61,088 bases of DNA from an uncultured bacterium (lineage in GTDB: Bacteria; Bacteroidota; Bacteroidia; Bacteroidales; Bacteroidaceae). The translations under genes and the position numbers were made by a program. The stretch lies in NCBI GenBank assembly GCA_905216095.1, contig CAJMSQ010000012.1:1-61088 (forward strand), written 5' to 3'. Positions 8,966 to 18,500 of this stretch are shown in pieces (within the stretch, counting starts at the first letter, position 1; each line of letters starts with the position of its first letter). The notes below the pieces were generated by a model. That model searched no databases. It was not told where the DNA came from and worked only from the letters and a program-made list of their open reading frames with translations.

Positions 8966-8995
8966 TTTGTATTTCGCTTTTTATTACTACCTTTG
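8966..8995 (+). promoter_or_regulatory. nusB promoter
   Basis: TTTG at 8966-8969 and TACCTTTG at 8988-8995 (18-nt spacer) fit the Bacteroidetes promoter. The predicted RNA start near 9002 supports the nusB start at 9032 over any upstream codon. Confidence 0.7.
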
Positions 8996-9031
8996 CAGAC
9001 GGAAACATATCACAAAAGCGGTCTCAGAAAT

Positions 9032-9964
9032 ATGATAAACAGAGAACTCATCAGACTGAAAGTGGTTCAGCTCATTTATGCCTACTATCGCAACGAAGGG
9101 AAAACGACGGAAATCGCTGAAAAGGAATTGGAATTCAGCTTGGACAAGGCTTACGAGCTTTACGAATACCTTTTGACGTTGCTTGTCGAAATGAGAAAAC
9201 TGGCCGAACGCCGTGACGAAACAGCCCGCGCCCGCAGCAAACGGCTGGGAACGGCCATGCAGGGATGCTCGCCCGACGGGCAGTTTGCCGCCAACCGTCT
9301 GTTGAGACAGTTGGAAGAGAACAAGGCGCTCCTGGATTACCGTGAGAACAAAAAGCAGGACTGGATAGAGGAAGAGGCCTTCGTCAAGAAACTCTATACG
9401 CAGTTTGTTGAGAGCGATACCTTTCAGATGTATCTGACGAAAGAGGACTTCGGCTATGCGGCCGACCGCGAACTGATACGCAAACTCTACAAAACGTTTG
9501 TGGACGGCAACGAGGATTTCGATGCCTTGCTGGAAGAACACAGTCTCTACTGGAACGACGACAAGGAAATAGTCGATTCGTTTGTACTCAAGACCATCAA
9601 ACGTTTTAATGAAGAGACAACACCCGAGCAGCCGTTGCTTCCGAAATACTCAAGCGAGGATGACCACGAGTTTGCCCTCCGCCTGTTCCGTGCCACCATA
9701 GACCGTGGAGAGGAAATCCGCACGTTGCTGAAGGATAACTGCAAGAACTGGAAATTTGAGCGCCTGGCCGTGATGGACGTCATCATCATGCAGATTGCAC
9801 TGGCCGAGATTCTGACTTTCCCGGGAATACCCGTCAATGTTTCTTTCAATGAGTATCTCGACATTGCCAAGGTGTACAGCACGCCGCGCAGCGCTTCCTA
9901 CATCAACGGTCTGCTGGACTTTGTGGTCAAGAAACTCAAAAGCGAGAATGTGATTCTCAAATAA
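9032..9964 (+). CDS. nusB: Transcription antitermination factor NusB
   Basis: NusB binds boxA RNA with S10 and helps antiterminate rRNA operons. The 310-residue form is longer than E. coli NusB (139); a long N-terminal helical extension is typical of Bacteroidetes. The C-terminal part (about 200-300) holds the recognised NusB core: FERLAVMDVIIMQIALAEIL, then PVNVSFNEYLDIAKVYS and SASYINGLLDFVVKKL. The start MINRELIRLKVVQ follows a well-placed promoter. It heads a conserved run with yajC, ybbR and coaE. Confidence 0.95.
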   Translation: MINRELIRLKVVQLIYAYYRNEGKTTEIAEKELEFSLDKAYELYEYLLTLLVEMRKLAERRDETARARSKRLGTAMQGCSPDGQFAANRLLRQLEENKALLDYRENKKQDWIEEEAFVKKLYTQFVESDTFQMYLTKEDFGYAADRELIRKLYKTFVDGNEDFDALLEEHSLYWNDDKEIVDSFVLKTIKRFNEETTPEQPLLPKYSSEDDHEFALRLFRATIDRGEEIRTLLKDNCKNWKFERLAVMDVIIMQIALAEILTFPGIPVNVSFNEYLDIAKVYSTPRSASYINGLLDFVVKKLKSENVILK

Positions 9965-10084
9965 AGGACGCTCCTTGAACTCCTGAGCGGAATGCGCTAC
10001 ACGGTCAAAGACGTCGCACAGGCCGGTGTCGCGATATCAGACATCTGAATTCATTCACCCAATCATTAATAACGAACAAGACCT

Positions 10085-10420
10085 ATGGACTTTTTATTGG
10101 TAAACCTTTTACAGGCAGCTCCGGCTGCAGGACAAAACCAGCAGCCCAGCATGTGGCCCACCATCATCATGATGGTCGCCCTTTTCGCCATCGTCTACTT
10201 CTTCATGATTCGCCCGCAAAACCAGAAGCAGAAGCAAGTTCAGAAATTCCGCGATGCCCTGCAGCCCGGGCAGGAGGTTGTCACCATCGGAGGCATACAT
10301 GGCGTCGTCAAAAGCATTGACGATACGACCAACACCGTGATGCTCGAAATCACTACGGGAACAAAAGTGAAATTCGAGAAGAGCGCCATCATGCCGAACG
10401 GGACTGCCGCGCAGCGTTAA
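10085..10420 (+). CDS. yajC: Preprotein translocase subunit YajC
   Basis: The 111-residue protein has one transmembrane helix (residues 20-40, MWPTIIMMVALFAIVYFFMI) followed by the hallmark RPQNQKQKQVQKF and a cytoplasmic domain with PGQEVVTIGGIHGVVKSID. YajC associates with SecDF at the translocon. The 120-nt gap after nusB has no terminator, so the two may be co-transcribed. Confidence 0.96.
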   Translation: MDFLLVNLLQAAPAAGQNQQPSMWPTIIMMVALFAIVYFFMIRPQNQKQKQVQKFRDALQPGQEVVTIGGIHGVVKSIDDTTNTVMLEITTGTKVKFEKSAIMPNGTAAQR

Positions 10421-10473
10421 AGCATATCCCTGCCGGGAAAAAGGCGGATGCCGCCCGGTCTTATATCTCCATT

Positions 10474-10520
10474 ACGTGCCGACAGGCAAGCCCGCAACGC
10501 TTGGCCGCTTGTCGGCACGT
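10474..10520 (+). terminator. Hairpin between yajC and the ybbR-like gene
   Basis: ACGTGCCGACA (10474-10484) pairs perfectly with TGTCGGCACGT (10510-10520), followed by CCTTTG. The weak T-run makes it a partial terminator or attenuator at best. Confidence 0.45.
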
Positions 10521-10669
10521 CCTTTGTTTCTGTCCGGGGCAGGATTCCGGATTACCCGCCGGTGCATCTCCCGCATCTTTCGGCACGGGCGGGCTTCCGC
10601 AGTCTCCCCGATGCTTTTCCGATTTCCGGCAAGCCATACCGGCCATCATTCCGTACTCAAAAAAATGTC

Positions 10670-11653
10670 ATGAATGTGCTGAGCAGATTTTTCGATATAT
10701 GTAGGTATTGTTTCTCCAAGATGTGGAACAGACACACCCTTGTGTTCCTGTTCTTTCTGGTCTTGTCCACCGCCTTCTGGCTGTTTCAGACACTCAATGA
10801 AGTGTATGAGACCGAGTTTTCCATACCTGTGGTCCTGCGCAACGTGCCCGAGGGCATTGTTGTCACGGGCGGGCCGCCGCAGACCTTGCAGGTGACGTTG
10901 CGCGACAAGGGGACGACATTGCTCAACTATCAGTATGGCGAAAAACTGCCCCGCATCGTCATAGATTATGCCCGCTATGACACGGGAAACGGTCACATCC
11001 GCATTCTCACGTCGGAACTGTTGAAACAAATCCTGCCCAAACTGGCGCAAGGAACGCAATTGGTGCCCGGCCGGAACGACACCATCGATATTTTCTATGG
11101 CCACGGTCGCACCAAGCGCGTGCCGGTGCGTCTGCAGGGGCATGTGAGCGCCGGAAACGGCTATTATATAACAGGACAGAGGCTGAGTCCGGACTCGGTC
11201 ACGGTACAAGCCACCGACCGCCAGCTCGACACCATTACCGCCGCCTATGTGAAAGGTCTTTATCTGCGCGACCTGACCGAATCGCGGACGGTGAAGGTTG
11301 CCTTGCAACCGGTCCGCGGCGCCAGGTTCCTGACCCCGCAGGTATCACTGACCGTCAGCATCGACCAGCTGGTCGAGAAGAAAGTCACCGTGCCCATTGC
11401 CGGTGTGAATTTTCCCGAGGGAGAACAATTGCGTACTTTCCCCTCGCAGGTGGAAATAACCTTCCAGGTCGGCATGTCGCTCTATCGCACGATAAAGGCC
11501 GAGGATTTTTCCGTTGTCGTGGATTATAATACGCTGTCCGCCAATGCCGGAAACAAATGCCGGCTTGTCATCGGCAGGCATCCGGCGGCCGCATCGGCCA
11601 TGCGCCTTTCCACCGAAGAAGTAGAATATGTCATCGAGAACACAGTACGATAG
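10670..11653 (+). CDS. YbbR-like domain protein
   Basis: The 327-residue product begins MNVLSRFFDICRYCF and has a signal anchor (WNRHTLVFLFFLVLSTAFWLFQTL, about 18-42). Beta-rich YbbR-like repeats follow (EFSIPVVLRNVPEGIVV, DSVTVQATDRQLDTI, KKVTVPIAGVNFPEG). In Bacteroidota the gene sits between yajC and coaE, as here. In other bacteria (CdaR) such proteins regulate c-di-AMP cyclase, but no cyclase gene is seen here, so function is open. I chose the ATG at 10670 because the upstream extension is proline/arginine-rich and lacks domain character. Its 3' end overlaps coaE by 26 nt. Confidence 0.82.
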   Translation: MNVLSRFFDICRYCFSKMWNRHTLVFLFFLVLSTAFWLFQTLNEVYETEFSIPVVLRNVPEGIVVTGGPPQTLQVTLRDKGTTLLNYQYGEKLPRIVIDYARYDTGNGHIRILTSELLKQILPKLAQGTQLVPGRNDTIDIFYGHGRTKRVPVRLQGHVSAGNGYYITGQRLSPDSVTVQATDRQLDTITAAYVKGLYLRDLTESRTVKVALQPVRGARFLTPQVSLTVSIDQLVEKKVTVPIAGVNFPEGEQLRTFPSQVEITFQVGMSLYRTIKAEDFSVVVDYNTLSANAGNKCRLVIGRHPAAASAMRLSTEEVEYVIENTVR

Positions 11654-12269
11654 TGTCGCTGCCGGGAGGGGGCGTAACAGGCGCATAGCCGTGACCGGAG
11701 GCATCGGCAGCGGGAAAAGCTACGTTTGCCGGCTCATCGAGGCGGCCGGCTTTCCGGTATTCTATTGCGACGACGAGGCAAAACGCATCATGCGCACCGA
11801 CGCGGACGTCAGAAACGCGCTGACGGCGCTTGTCGGGCCGGCGTGTTACGATGAATGCGGACTTCCGGTCAAATCCGAACTTGCCCGCTATATTTGTTCG
11901 GGACCCGACAATGCCGGACGGGTGGATGCCATAGTCCATCCCGCGGTAGGCCGGGCTTTCGAGCGTTGGGCGGACCGTCAGCCGTCGGGGGCGGTCTTTA
12001 TGGAGTGCGCCTTGCTGTTCGAGTCGGGGTTCGACCGTTATGCGGACCTCACGGTGCTTGTTTCCGCGCCGTTCGAGGTGCGGGTGCGCCGTGTCATGGA
12101 GCGCGATGGCATCACCCGGGAGAAGGCTCTCGGCTGGATGGCCCTGCAAATGCCCGAGGAAGAAAAGGCCCGGCGTGCAGGCCGCATCCTCTGCAACGGC
12201 GATGGTGACGACATAGGCCGGCAGACGGAACTGTTGCTGGCCGACATCGGGCACCGGTTCGTCGATTAA
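11628..12269 (+). CDS. coaE: Dephospho-CoA kinase
   Basis: CoaE phosphorylates dephospho-CoA with ATP, the last step of coenzyme A synthesis. The P-loop GGIGSGKS is at about residues 24-31, followed by FPVFYCDDEAKRIM (the conserved DxxA region) and IVHPAVGRAFERW. The protein has 213 residues, close to the family norm of about 200. The start lies inside the ybbR-like gene's 3' end, which suggests translational coupling. Confidence 0.95.
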   Translation: MSSRTQYDSVAAGRGRNRRIAVTGGIGSGKSYVCRLIEAAGFPVFYCDDEAKRIMRTDADVRNALTALVGPACYDECGLPVKSELARYICSGPDNAGRVDAIVHPAVGRAFERWADRQPSGAVFMECALLFESGFDRYADLTVLVSAPFEVRVRRVMERDGITREKALGWMALQMPEEEKARRAGRILCNGDGDDIGRQTELLLADIGHRFVD

Positions 12270-12380
12270 GTTTTTTTAGACCGCCTGTCCGTATCCATGT
12301 CGCAATTATAAACTAATTTTGCACGGACTGAATCAGAATAGACATTGTTTAACTAAACACCATATATCAAAAAACACACC

Positions 12381-12815
12381 ATGAAAGATATTATTCTATC
12401 CATCGCAGGCAAGCCGGGACTTTACCGCCTGGTGTCTCAGGGTCGTAACATGCTCATTGTCGAAAGCATCGATGCAACCAAAAGACGTTTCCCCGCCGGA
12501 ATCCGCGACCGTGTCACGTCGCTCAACGACGTATCCATGTACACGGAGGAAGAAGACAGGCCTTTGATGGAGATTTTCGATGCCATCAGCAAGAAAGAGA
12601 ACGGCCAGTGCACCGCTATCAGCCACAAGACGGCCACCGACGACGAACTGAGGGCTTTCATGGCCGAGGTCGTGCCCGACTACGACCGTGACCGTGTCTA
12701 TCTGACCGACATCAAGAAACTCATTCAGTGGTACAACATCCTCGCATCCAACGGTTACACGGATTTCTCAACGGAAGAGGAAACCGAAAATGCCGAGGCC
12801 GAGGCTGCAGAATAA
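12381..12815 (+). CDS. DUF5606-family protein
   Basis: The 144-residue acidic protein begins MKDIILSIAGKPGLYRLVSQGRNMLIVESID, a conserved Bacteroidota sequence I recognise as DUF5606. It continues with KKENGQCTAISHKTATDDEL and ends in an acidic tail (EEETENAEAEAAE). The N-terminal fold resembles a small beta-barrel and the middle is helical, but biochemical function is not known. It has its own TAATTTTG box at 12314-12321 and a terminator after it. Confidence 0.85.
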   Translation: MKDIILSIAGKPGLYRLVSQGRNMLIVESIDATKRRFPAGIRDRVTSLNDVSMYTEEEDRPLMEIFDAISKKENGQCTAISHKTATDDELRAFMAEVVPDYDRDRVYLTDIKKLIQWYNILASNGYTDFSTEEETENAEAEAAE

Positions 12816-12858
12816 GTCAAGCACTTTCTGCCCCATCGTCTGCGTTCGCGCAGCACGG

Positions 12859-12950
12859 ACACCTGTCGCAGTTGTTCCCCGCCCGTTTCGCCGGAAAGGC
12901 ATTGCCGCCCGCCGGAATGCGCACCGGACAACCTCGACAGGTGTTTTTCT
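12859..12950 (+). terminator. Terminator after the DUF5606 gene, with an unusually long loop
   Basis: ACACCTGTCG (12859-12868) pairs with CGACAGGTGT (12935-12944), extended by TTGT/ACAA, and runs into TTTTTCTG. The enclosed segment of about 65 nt has its own CCGCCCG/CCGG repeats. Confidence 0.65.
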
Positions 12951-13011
12951 GTATATTCTCCTTTTGAAATAAAAAAGTTCCGGTCCGGAACAATTGCCGT
13001 TCCCGGGTTAC

Positions 13012-13034
13012 CATATATTATATGTACGCGCGTG
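13012..13034. repeat. Alternating purine-pyrimidine tract (CGCG/ATAT)
   Basis: CATATAT then TATATGTACGCGCGTGT is alternating purine-pyrimidine apart from one phase break. It starts directly after the Abi gene's stop codon on the minus strand. Related tracts lie at 45567-45616 and 52116-52146. Confidence 0.7.
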
Positions 13035-13940
13035 TCAGTTCCATAAGGGATGCGTTGTCCAATCCGAGGGGAAGCCCATGGCGGCAACATCCACGGACGG
13101 GTAAGTTTTCAGGAGGTTCTTCAATTTTGTCTTGAATGCGTCGCCGCGCCCCATGGAGTCTAACCAATATGCGATGCAACATGTGATGGCATATAACTTG
13201 TTGCCATCAATACCGGTGGTGTTTATCCATGCACCTCTCATGGAGGCTCTCATTTGTGGAGCATTCGTCAGGCGGCGGTTCCATATGCGGGAGTGATGCG
13301 CGCAACAGTTGCGGAGAACGGTGAGGCTGCGCATCCAGCTTTCTAAGACCTCGTGTTGCGGAATGTTGAACTGACGGGCAATACGCTTCTTGGTCTTGGT
13401 GTCGTTGCAGTTGTAGTACAATTTAGACAATGTTCCGAAAGAAGCGAGTTCTAAAGTCTTCCATGAAGGAGGAAACACGGGCTTGTCATATTTCTCTTTG
13501 TGCTCCTTGATAAAATCTTCTTTGCTACGTTGCAGTTCTCTGTCGATTGCATTCATGTTTTCGATGAATTTGTGTTCGTCATCGGCCAGACTGGTGTCAT
13601 AAAACCAGAATGCTCCGTGGTGTATAGAGAACTCATAGTTTACTTTTGTACGAAGTGCTATCTCAATACCTTGTATGGCTTCAAATATCAAACTGCGCAG
13701 TTGAGTATCAAAGTCATATAGGGCAACGGCATCCTCAAACTTACTATTGGGCTTAAAGGAGTGAAGGGCCTTGTCCGCCTCCATGGGACGGAGATATTGG
13801 ACAAATCGGAAATAGCTAACCTCACTTAGAAGTTTTGCAGCGGCAATTTCATTGTCGAACTGTAATCCCCTGCTTTTTAGTAACGCAATTTGGTCCACGA
13901 TGGACAGTGGGCGTTTCGCATAAATTCTAACCATAGCCAT
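13035..13940 (-). CDS. Abi_2 family (AbiD/AbiF-like) abortive-infection protein
   Basis: The 301-residue protein has Abi_2 features: KRPLSIVDQIALLKSRGLQ at the N terminus, SYFRFVQYLRPME, and YDFDTQLRSLIFEAIQGIEIALRTKV. Near residue 210 is the HEPN motif RNCCAHHSRIWNR (Rx4-6H), the likely RNase centre. These proteins are linked to phage abortive infection or RNA cleavage. The start at 13940 (MAMVRIY) is set by a strong promoter at 14003-14034 that lies inside the longer upstream frame. It stands alone without an obvious antitoxin. Confidence 0.88.
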   Translation of the reverse strand: MAMVRIYAKRPLSIVDQIALLKSRGLQFDNEIAAAKLLSEVSYFRFVQYLRPMEADKALHSFKPNSKFEDAVALYDFDTQLRSLIFEAIQGIEIALRTKVNYEFSIHHGAFWFYDTSLADDEHKFIENMNAIDRELQRSKEDFIKEHKEKYDKPVFPPSWKTLELASFGTLSKLYYNCNDTKTKKRIARQFNIPQHEVLESWMRSLTVLRNCCAHHSRIWNRRLTNAPQMRASMRGAWINTTGIDGNKLYAITCCIAYWLDSMGRGDAFKTKLKNLLKTYPSVDVAAMGFPSDWTTHPLWN

Positions 13941-14002
13941 AAAAGCAAAAGACCCGCCCTGGTTCGCTGATCTTACGGGAAGCGTGGCGGATTCTGTTGA
14001 TA

Positions 14003-14034
14003 CAAAGATACGGTTAATTTTTGCTTTGGCCAAA
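14003..14034 (-). promoter_or_regulatory. Promoter of the Abi gene
   Basis: On the minus strand TTTG, exactly 20 nt, TATCTTTG (box 14003-14010). This is an excellent Bacteroidetes promoter; RNA should start near 13996, about 55 nt before the ATG. Confidence 0.8.
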
Positions 14035-14254
14035 TTATTTCAAGAAATAATACGTCCTGAAGTAATGTTTTTGGATAATAAAGGATGGCTGACAGGAAGT
14101 GATTATTCATATCGGCGTGGATTATAACGTGGCATGTTCAATTAAAAAACGTTGCAAGAGCTTTGATGTGTGGAGAAGGCAACAAATGTTTTCTATGTTT
14201 TTTCGCCAGCTTCCCCATGTAAAAAAATACTGTCATCCGCATTGTTTTTCTTAC

Positions 14255-14333
14255 AAGCCATGTAGGAAAAACTACATGGCATCTACGCGCGACTACATGG
14301 CTTGTAGTCCGTTCTACATGGCATGTAGTTAAT
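14255..14333. repeat. Cluster of CTACATGGC(A/T)TGTAG palindromes
   Basis: Four CATGTAG-type units lie in about 75 nt: ACAAGCCATGTAG, CTACATGGCATC, CTACATGGCTTGTAG and CTACATGGCATGTAG. They match the palindromic section of the long elements at 28, 43 and 49 kb but lack the promoter/hairpin half. The rest of the gene-free stretch 14034-14404 holds the Abi promoter and otherwise nothing recognisable. Confidence 0.75.
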
Positions 14334-14404
14334 GCGTTGTTGCTTAGGTTGTTGCCGACCCCTTTGCAGCGCGCTCCTGTCGGGCTTCCGTCCGCGGGTG
14401 CCGG

Positions 14405-15211
14405 CTATTCTTCCGTGCCTTCGTGTCCGGTACGGTTTTTCGTTTCCTTGTCTTTGTGCCGTTTGCGCCGTTGCTCTTTCATCTCGTCCATGTATCCCGC
14501 CGTAATCACGCCCGACGGCAGGGCGATGATGGCCACGCCGAACAATGAGGACAGCATGGAAATGAAACGCCCCAGGCAGGTGACGGGGCACAGGTCGCCG
14601 TAGCCCACCGTGGTCAGCGTCACCGTGGCCCAGTACAGGGCATCGAAGAACGAGGTGAAAGTGCTTTCGCCCGTCCGGGGGTTGATGTAGGGCTCGGCAT
14701 TGAACATGATGAGCGCCGTTACGAAGATGTAGCACACGGCAAGCATCAGGACCGAGAGCAGCACGTCGCGCTCTTTCTGCAATACCCGTATGAATACGGA
14801 AATCTTGTCCGAGTATCTGAAAACCTTGAATACACGGACAATCTTGAGCATACGGGTCAGACGGAAGAGTTTGAAGGACGGAGAGATAAGGTGGAGCACG
14901 GGAAGTATCGACAACAGGTCGATAATGGCCATCGGCGTGAAGGGGTAGATGAGATAGGACAGCTTGCCGTGCTTCAGATACCTTTCGGCGCGATGCCAGC
15001 GCCACAGGTAATCATAAATGAATACCGTTACGGAAAAGGCCTCCAAGTACCTGAATACGATGTGGTCTCGGATAAACATCAGCGGGATGATGCTGATGAT
15101 GATGCAGAACATCATGAAGGTGTCGTAAACGCGGTGGCGTTTCTTCTTATGGGGCATATCCTCTGCCGGGTGCGTATTGGCGGCGGGATTTTGAGAGTCG
15201 TGGTTCTTCAT
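14405..15211 (-). CDS. Voltage-gated-type potassium channel (ion transporter)
   Basis: The 268-residue membrane protein follows the six-helix Kv-type plan. S1-S3 hydrophobic segments lie from about residue 30 to 110. An S4-like charged helix (FRLTRMLKIVRVFKVFR) is near 116-132. The pore region contains the potassium selectivity filter TVGYGD near 199-204, followed by S6 (ISMLSSLFGVAIIALPSGVITAGY). A short basic C-terminal tail follows, with no nucleotide-binding domain. It probably conducts K+ across the inner membrane. It is divergent from the GH95 gene. Confidence 0.93.
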   Translation of the reverse strand: MKNHDSQNPAANTHPAEDMPHKKKRHRVYDTFMMFCIIISIIPLMFIRDHIVFRYLEAFSVTVFIYDYLWRWHRAERYLKHGKLSYLIYPFTPMAIIDLLSILPVLHLISPSFKLFRLTRMLKIVRVFKVFRYSDKISVFIRVLQKERDVLLSVLMLAVCYIFVTALIMFNAEPYINPRTGESTFTSFFDALYWATVTLTTVGYGDLCPVTCLGRFISMLSSLFGVAIIALPSGVITAGYMDEMKEQRRKRHKDKETKNRTGHEGTEE

Positions 15212-15362
15212 GATGCAAATGTAAAGAATTTTTCAAGATTATTCGTTATCTTTTTATTTGTTTGAAAGAAAAGAGCCTCCGGCGATGACAAGCCGAGGCA
15301 TGGTTTGCCTGATAATGCGTCTTGTAAATATAAGCGGAAAATCGGATTTAATGCGGTGAACC

Positions 15363-15393
15363 TTTGTTGTACACTGCATTTTTTGTAATTTTG
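15363..15393 (+). promoter_or_regulatory. Promoter of the GH95 gene
   Basis: TTTG (15363-15366), 19 nt, TAATTTTG (15386-15393). RNA should start near 15400, leaving a leader of about 120 nt before the ATG at 15521. The gap 15212-15520 otherwise shows nothing recognisable. Confidence 0.75.
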
Positions 15394-15520
15394 CATAAAA
15401 TAGATGGCATTTCGGCAATTCAGGCTGGCTTGTTGCGCTCGACTTGCACTATTCTTGCCTAAGATTGGCAATATCTGCAAACTATATCAATTCATTATAT
15501 CTTTATTAAATCTAACATCT

Positions 15521-18500
15521 ATGAAGAAGTTCTCTCTTCTCCTCGGTCTGACGTTAGGCATCACGATGCTGGCGTGGGCCGGCGGTATGGTTTCCAAGGC
15601 CTTGTCCGGAAATTCGGCATCGCCCGCATCGGAAACCACGACAACCGCTGAAATTACTTTCACACCGGGAACATCGGTAACAGACATTGCCGAAATCTCG
15701 GAAGGCAAAACTTACGTGTTACGCTCGAAGCGTGGCTTTCTGCTTTATAGCACGAATTATCCTGCACATGTGGCAGGCAGTGCCGGCAGTGGCGTGACAG
15801 ACGAAGGCGAGGCCGGCTACACCGTTGAAGCACAGCAGTTCATTTTCAAGACTGTGGGAGGTGTACAGTATCTTTACAGTGTCGGCGCAGGCAAGTATGT
15901 GAAGAGCGACGGAACCTACGAAACCGCTCCGACCTCTCCCGTTACATTTGTCGCTACCGGTGACGCTACCTATCCTTGGCAAATCAAATTAGGCAACAAC
16001 GTCATCAACATGCAGGCATCTTCGGGTTCTGCAGACGGATGTATGGTAAATAGCTATTCAACTCTCGACGATGGCAATAAAATCCAGATACTCGAAGCGA
16101 GTGTCCTGAACGAGACGGAAGTCTATCGCGGCACTTACAGGAATTTGGTCAAAGAAATAGAAACCGCCAAGGCGTTTGAGTTCTTCTGCTACAACACCAC
16201 TGAGGCGGAAAAGGCCATTCCCGCAACCGAACCTACTACGGTGGACGGGTATGTCGCTGCCATCGCTGCCTTGCAGGCGGCCATCCAGCAGATGAAGAGC
16301 GGTGACATCACCAACACGGATATCGAGGGCATCCCCCTGTACATAGGCAACAAAATGCACTCTACTTTCTTTGTCTATGCAAACGAAGGAAATCTGGGTT
16401 CCAATAATGCCAAATTCGACACAGACCATGTATGGTACTTTGAAAAGGCGGGCGAAGACACTTACTATCTGAGAAATCATGCTACCAACCTGTATGCCGC
16501 CTCCCTGCCTGCCACGAACAATACCAAGATTCCTTTGGTAGAGAAAGAAAACGCAGGTGCTTACACTGTTGATTATGCCGGCCAGAACGGTTACTGCATC
16601 ATCTATCAGAAAGACGGTGAAGCAAACAGAAATGCCATGCACATGGTAAACTGGAACGGTGTCGTACGCTGGGCTACCACTGCTGACGCTTCGATGTTCA
16701 CACTTCAGAATGCCTCTGCCCTCCTTCCTGCTTTGGAGAAGACGTACAGCATCCAGAACCAGCCGGGCGGCTATCTGAGTGTAGACGAGGCCTATATGGA
16801 CAACAGCGGCAACCTGAAACTGACAAACAGCCAAAGCCCGCAAGGTCTGAACAGCCTGTGGCATATCATGAACGAGGCAGACGGCTCCATACGCTTCATC
16901 AATGCCGGTACTGCCAAGAAAGGTTTTGTCCTGAATATCTCCGGTTCCGAAGGCGCGGCACGCGCACAGATGGTAGCTCCTGCCACCGTCGAGGGCAAGG
17001 AGGGCTCTTATTTCAACGGTACCATCAATCTTGACGGAACGGCAAGTTATATCAAATTGGCGTCTTCTGCCAACAACTACTGGAACAAACGCGGCGACTA
17101 TCTCGCACTCTGGAACTCCGGAAGCGCCGTCGGCGACAATGGTTCGACTTTCTACATCAACGAAGTCGTTCCCTCGGACGAATTGCTGTATGCCGAATAC
17201 AACACCGTCACTCCCGGACAGCGTCCCGCAGACATCAACGACTTCGCCCTTTGGTATAACGTGCCCGTAGCACACACCGGCGTAAGCGATACTTGGATGG
17301 AGTACGCACTTCCGCTCGGTAACGGACAGATAGGTACCACTATACGTGGCGGTATCTTCAAAGACGAAATCCAATTCAACGAAAAGACCCTTTGGGCCGG
17401 CAACAACAAGAACAATGGTCAGGGATACTTCCAGAACTTCGGCTCTATCATGGTTACAGACAAGAGCGGCAGTTTCTCACTGAAGGATGACTCAAAACCA
17501 GTCAAGGAGTATGTCCGCTATCTTGACATCTTCGACGGCGTGGCCGGCGTAAACTACAAGAGCAGCGACGAGGCCACCAGCTACAAACGCCGTTACTTCA
17601 CTTCTGCTACCGACCGCGCGTTCGTTGCTCGCTATGAGGCCGAAGGTACAGACAAACTGGCCCTGAATTTCGTTTATGTTCCCGACAAACTCATCAATGC
17701 AAGCGCCGTGGCTTATAACGAAGGCGTTGCCAGCTTCGGCGGTAAGCTCGAGACCGTTACTTATAATACGGCGTTCAAGGTAATTGCCAGCGAGGGCGCG
17801 ACGGTTACCACCGGCGAGGACGGAATTCTTGTTGAAAACGCCGACTGGGTGAACATTGTCATGGCGGCCGCTACCGACTACGATGCGACCAAGAACGGCT
17901 GTGTGAGCGGGGAGTCGGCCGAGGCCATCGCCGAGAAGGTCATGGGCCGCGTTAATGCAGCTGCTGCAAAGGACTATGCTACACTGTTGGCCAGCCACAC
18001 GGCCAAGCACAGCGAACTCATGAACCGTACAGCCTTCAACATTGGAGAAAGAAGCGACAAGACCACCGAAGACCTCATCAAGTTCTACAATGCTGCCGTT
18101 GCCAACAAGACTACGCCTGAAGGACTTTATCTCGAAAGCCTTTATTTCCAATACGGCCGCTACATGACTATCGGCGCAAACCTTGATACCGACATCCATG
18201 CGCCCAGCAACCTGCAAGGAATCTGGAACGACCGTTCAAACTCTTCGTTCTGGCATTGCGACGTACACGCCGACATCAACGTACAGATGAACTACTGGCC
18301 TGCAGATCCTACCAACCTCAGTGAGATGCACCGTCCGTTCCTCGAACATATCATTGACCTTGCCACGGCCGAGAACTCTCCCTGGGCTGCCCTTGCAACC
18401 AAGGTCGCCGGAAAGGCCGGTGGTTGGGCCATTGCTGTCGAAAATAACATCTTCGGCGGTTCTTCGACCTGGTGCAACAGCTCCATCAAGACTTGTGGTG

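Noticed and set aside
14255..14333. CRISPR array
   Set aside because: CATGTAG units are short, palindromic, inverted relative to each other and unevenly spaced, with no unique spacers and no cas genes nearby.
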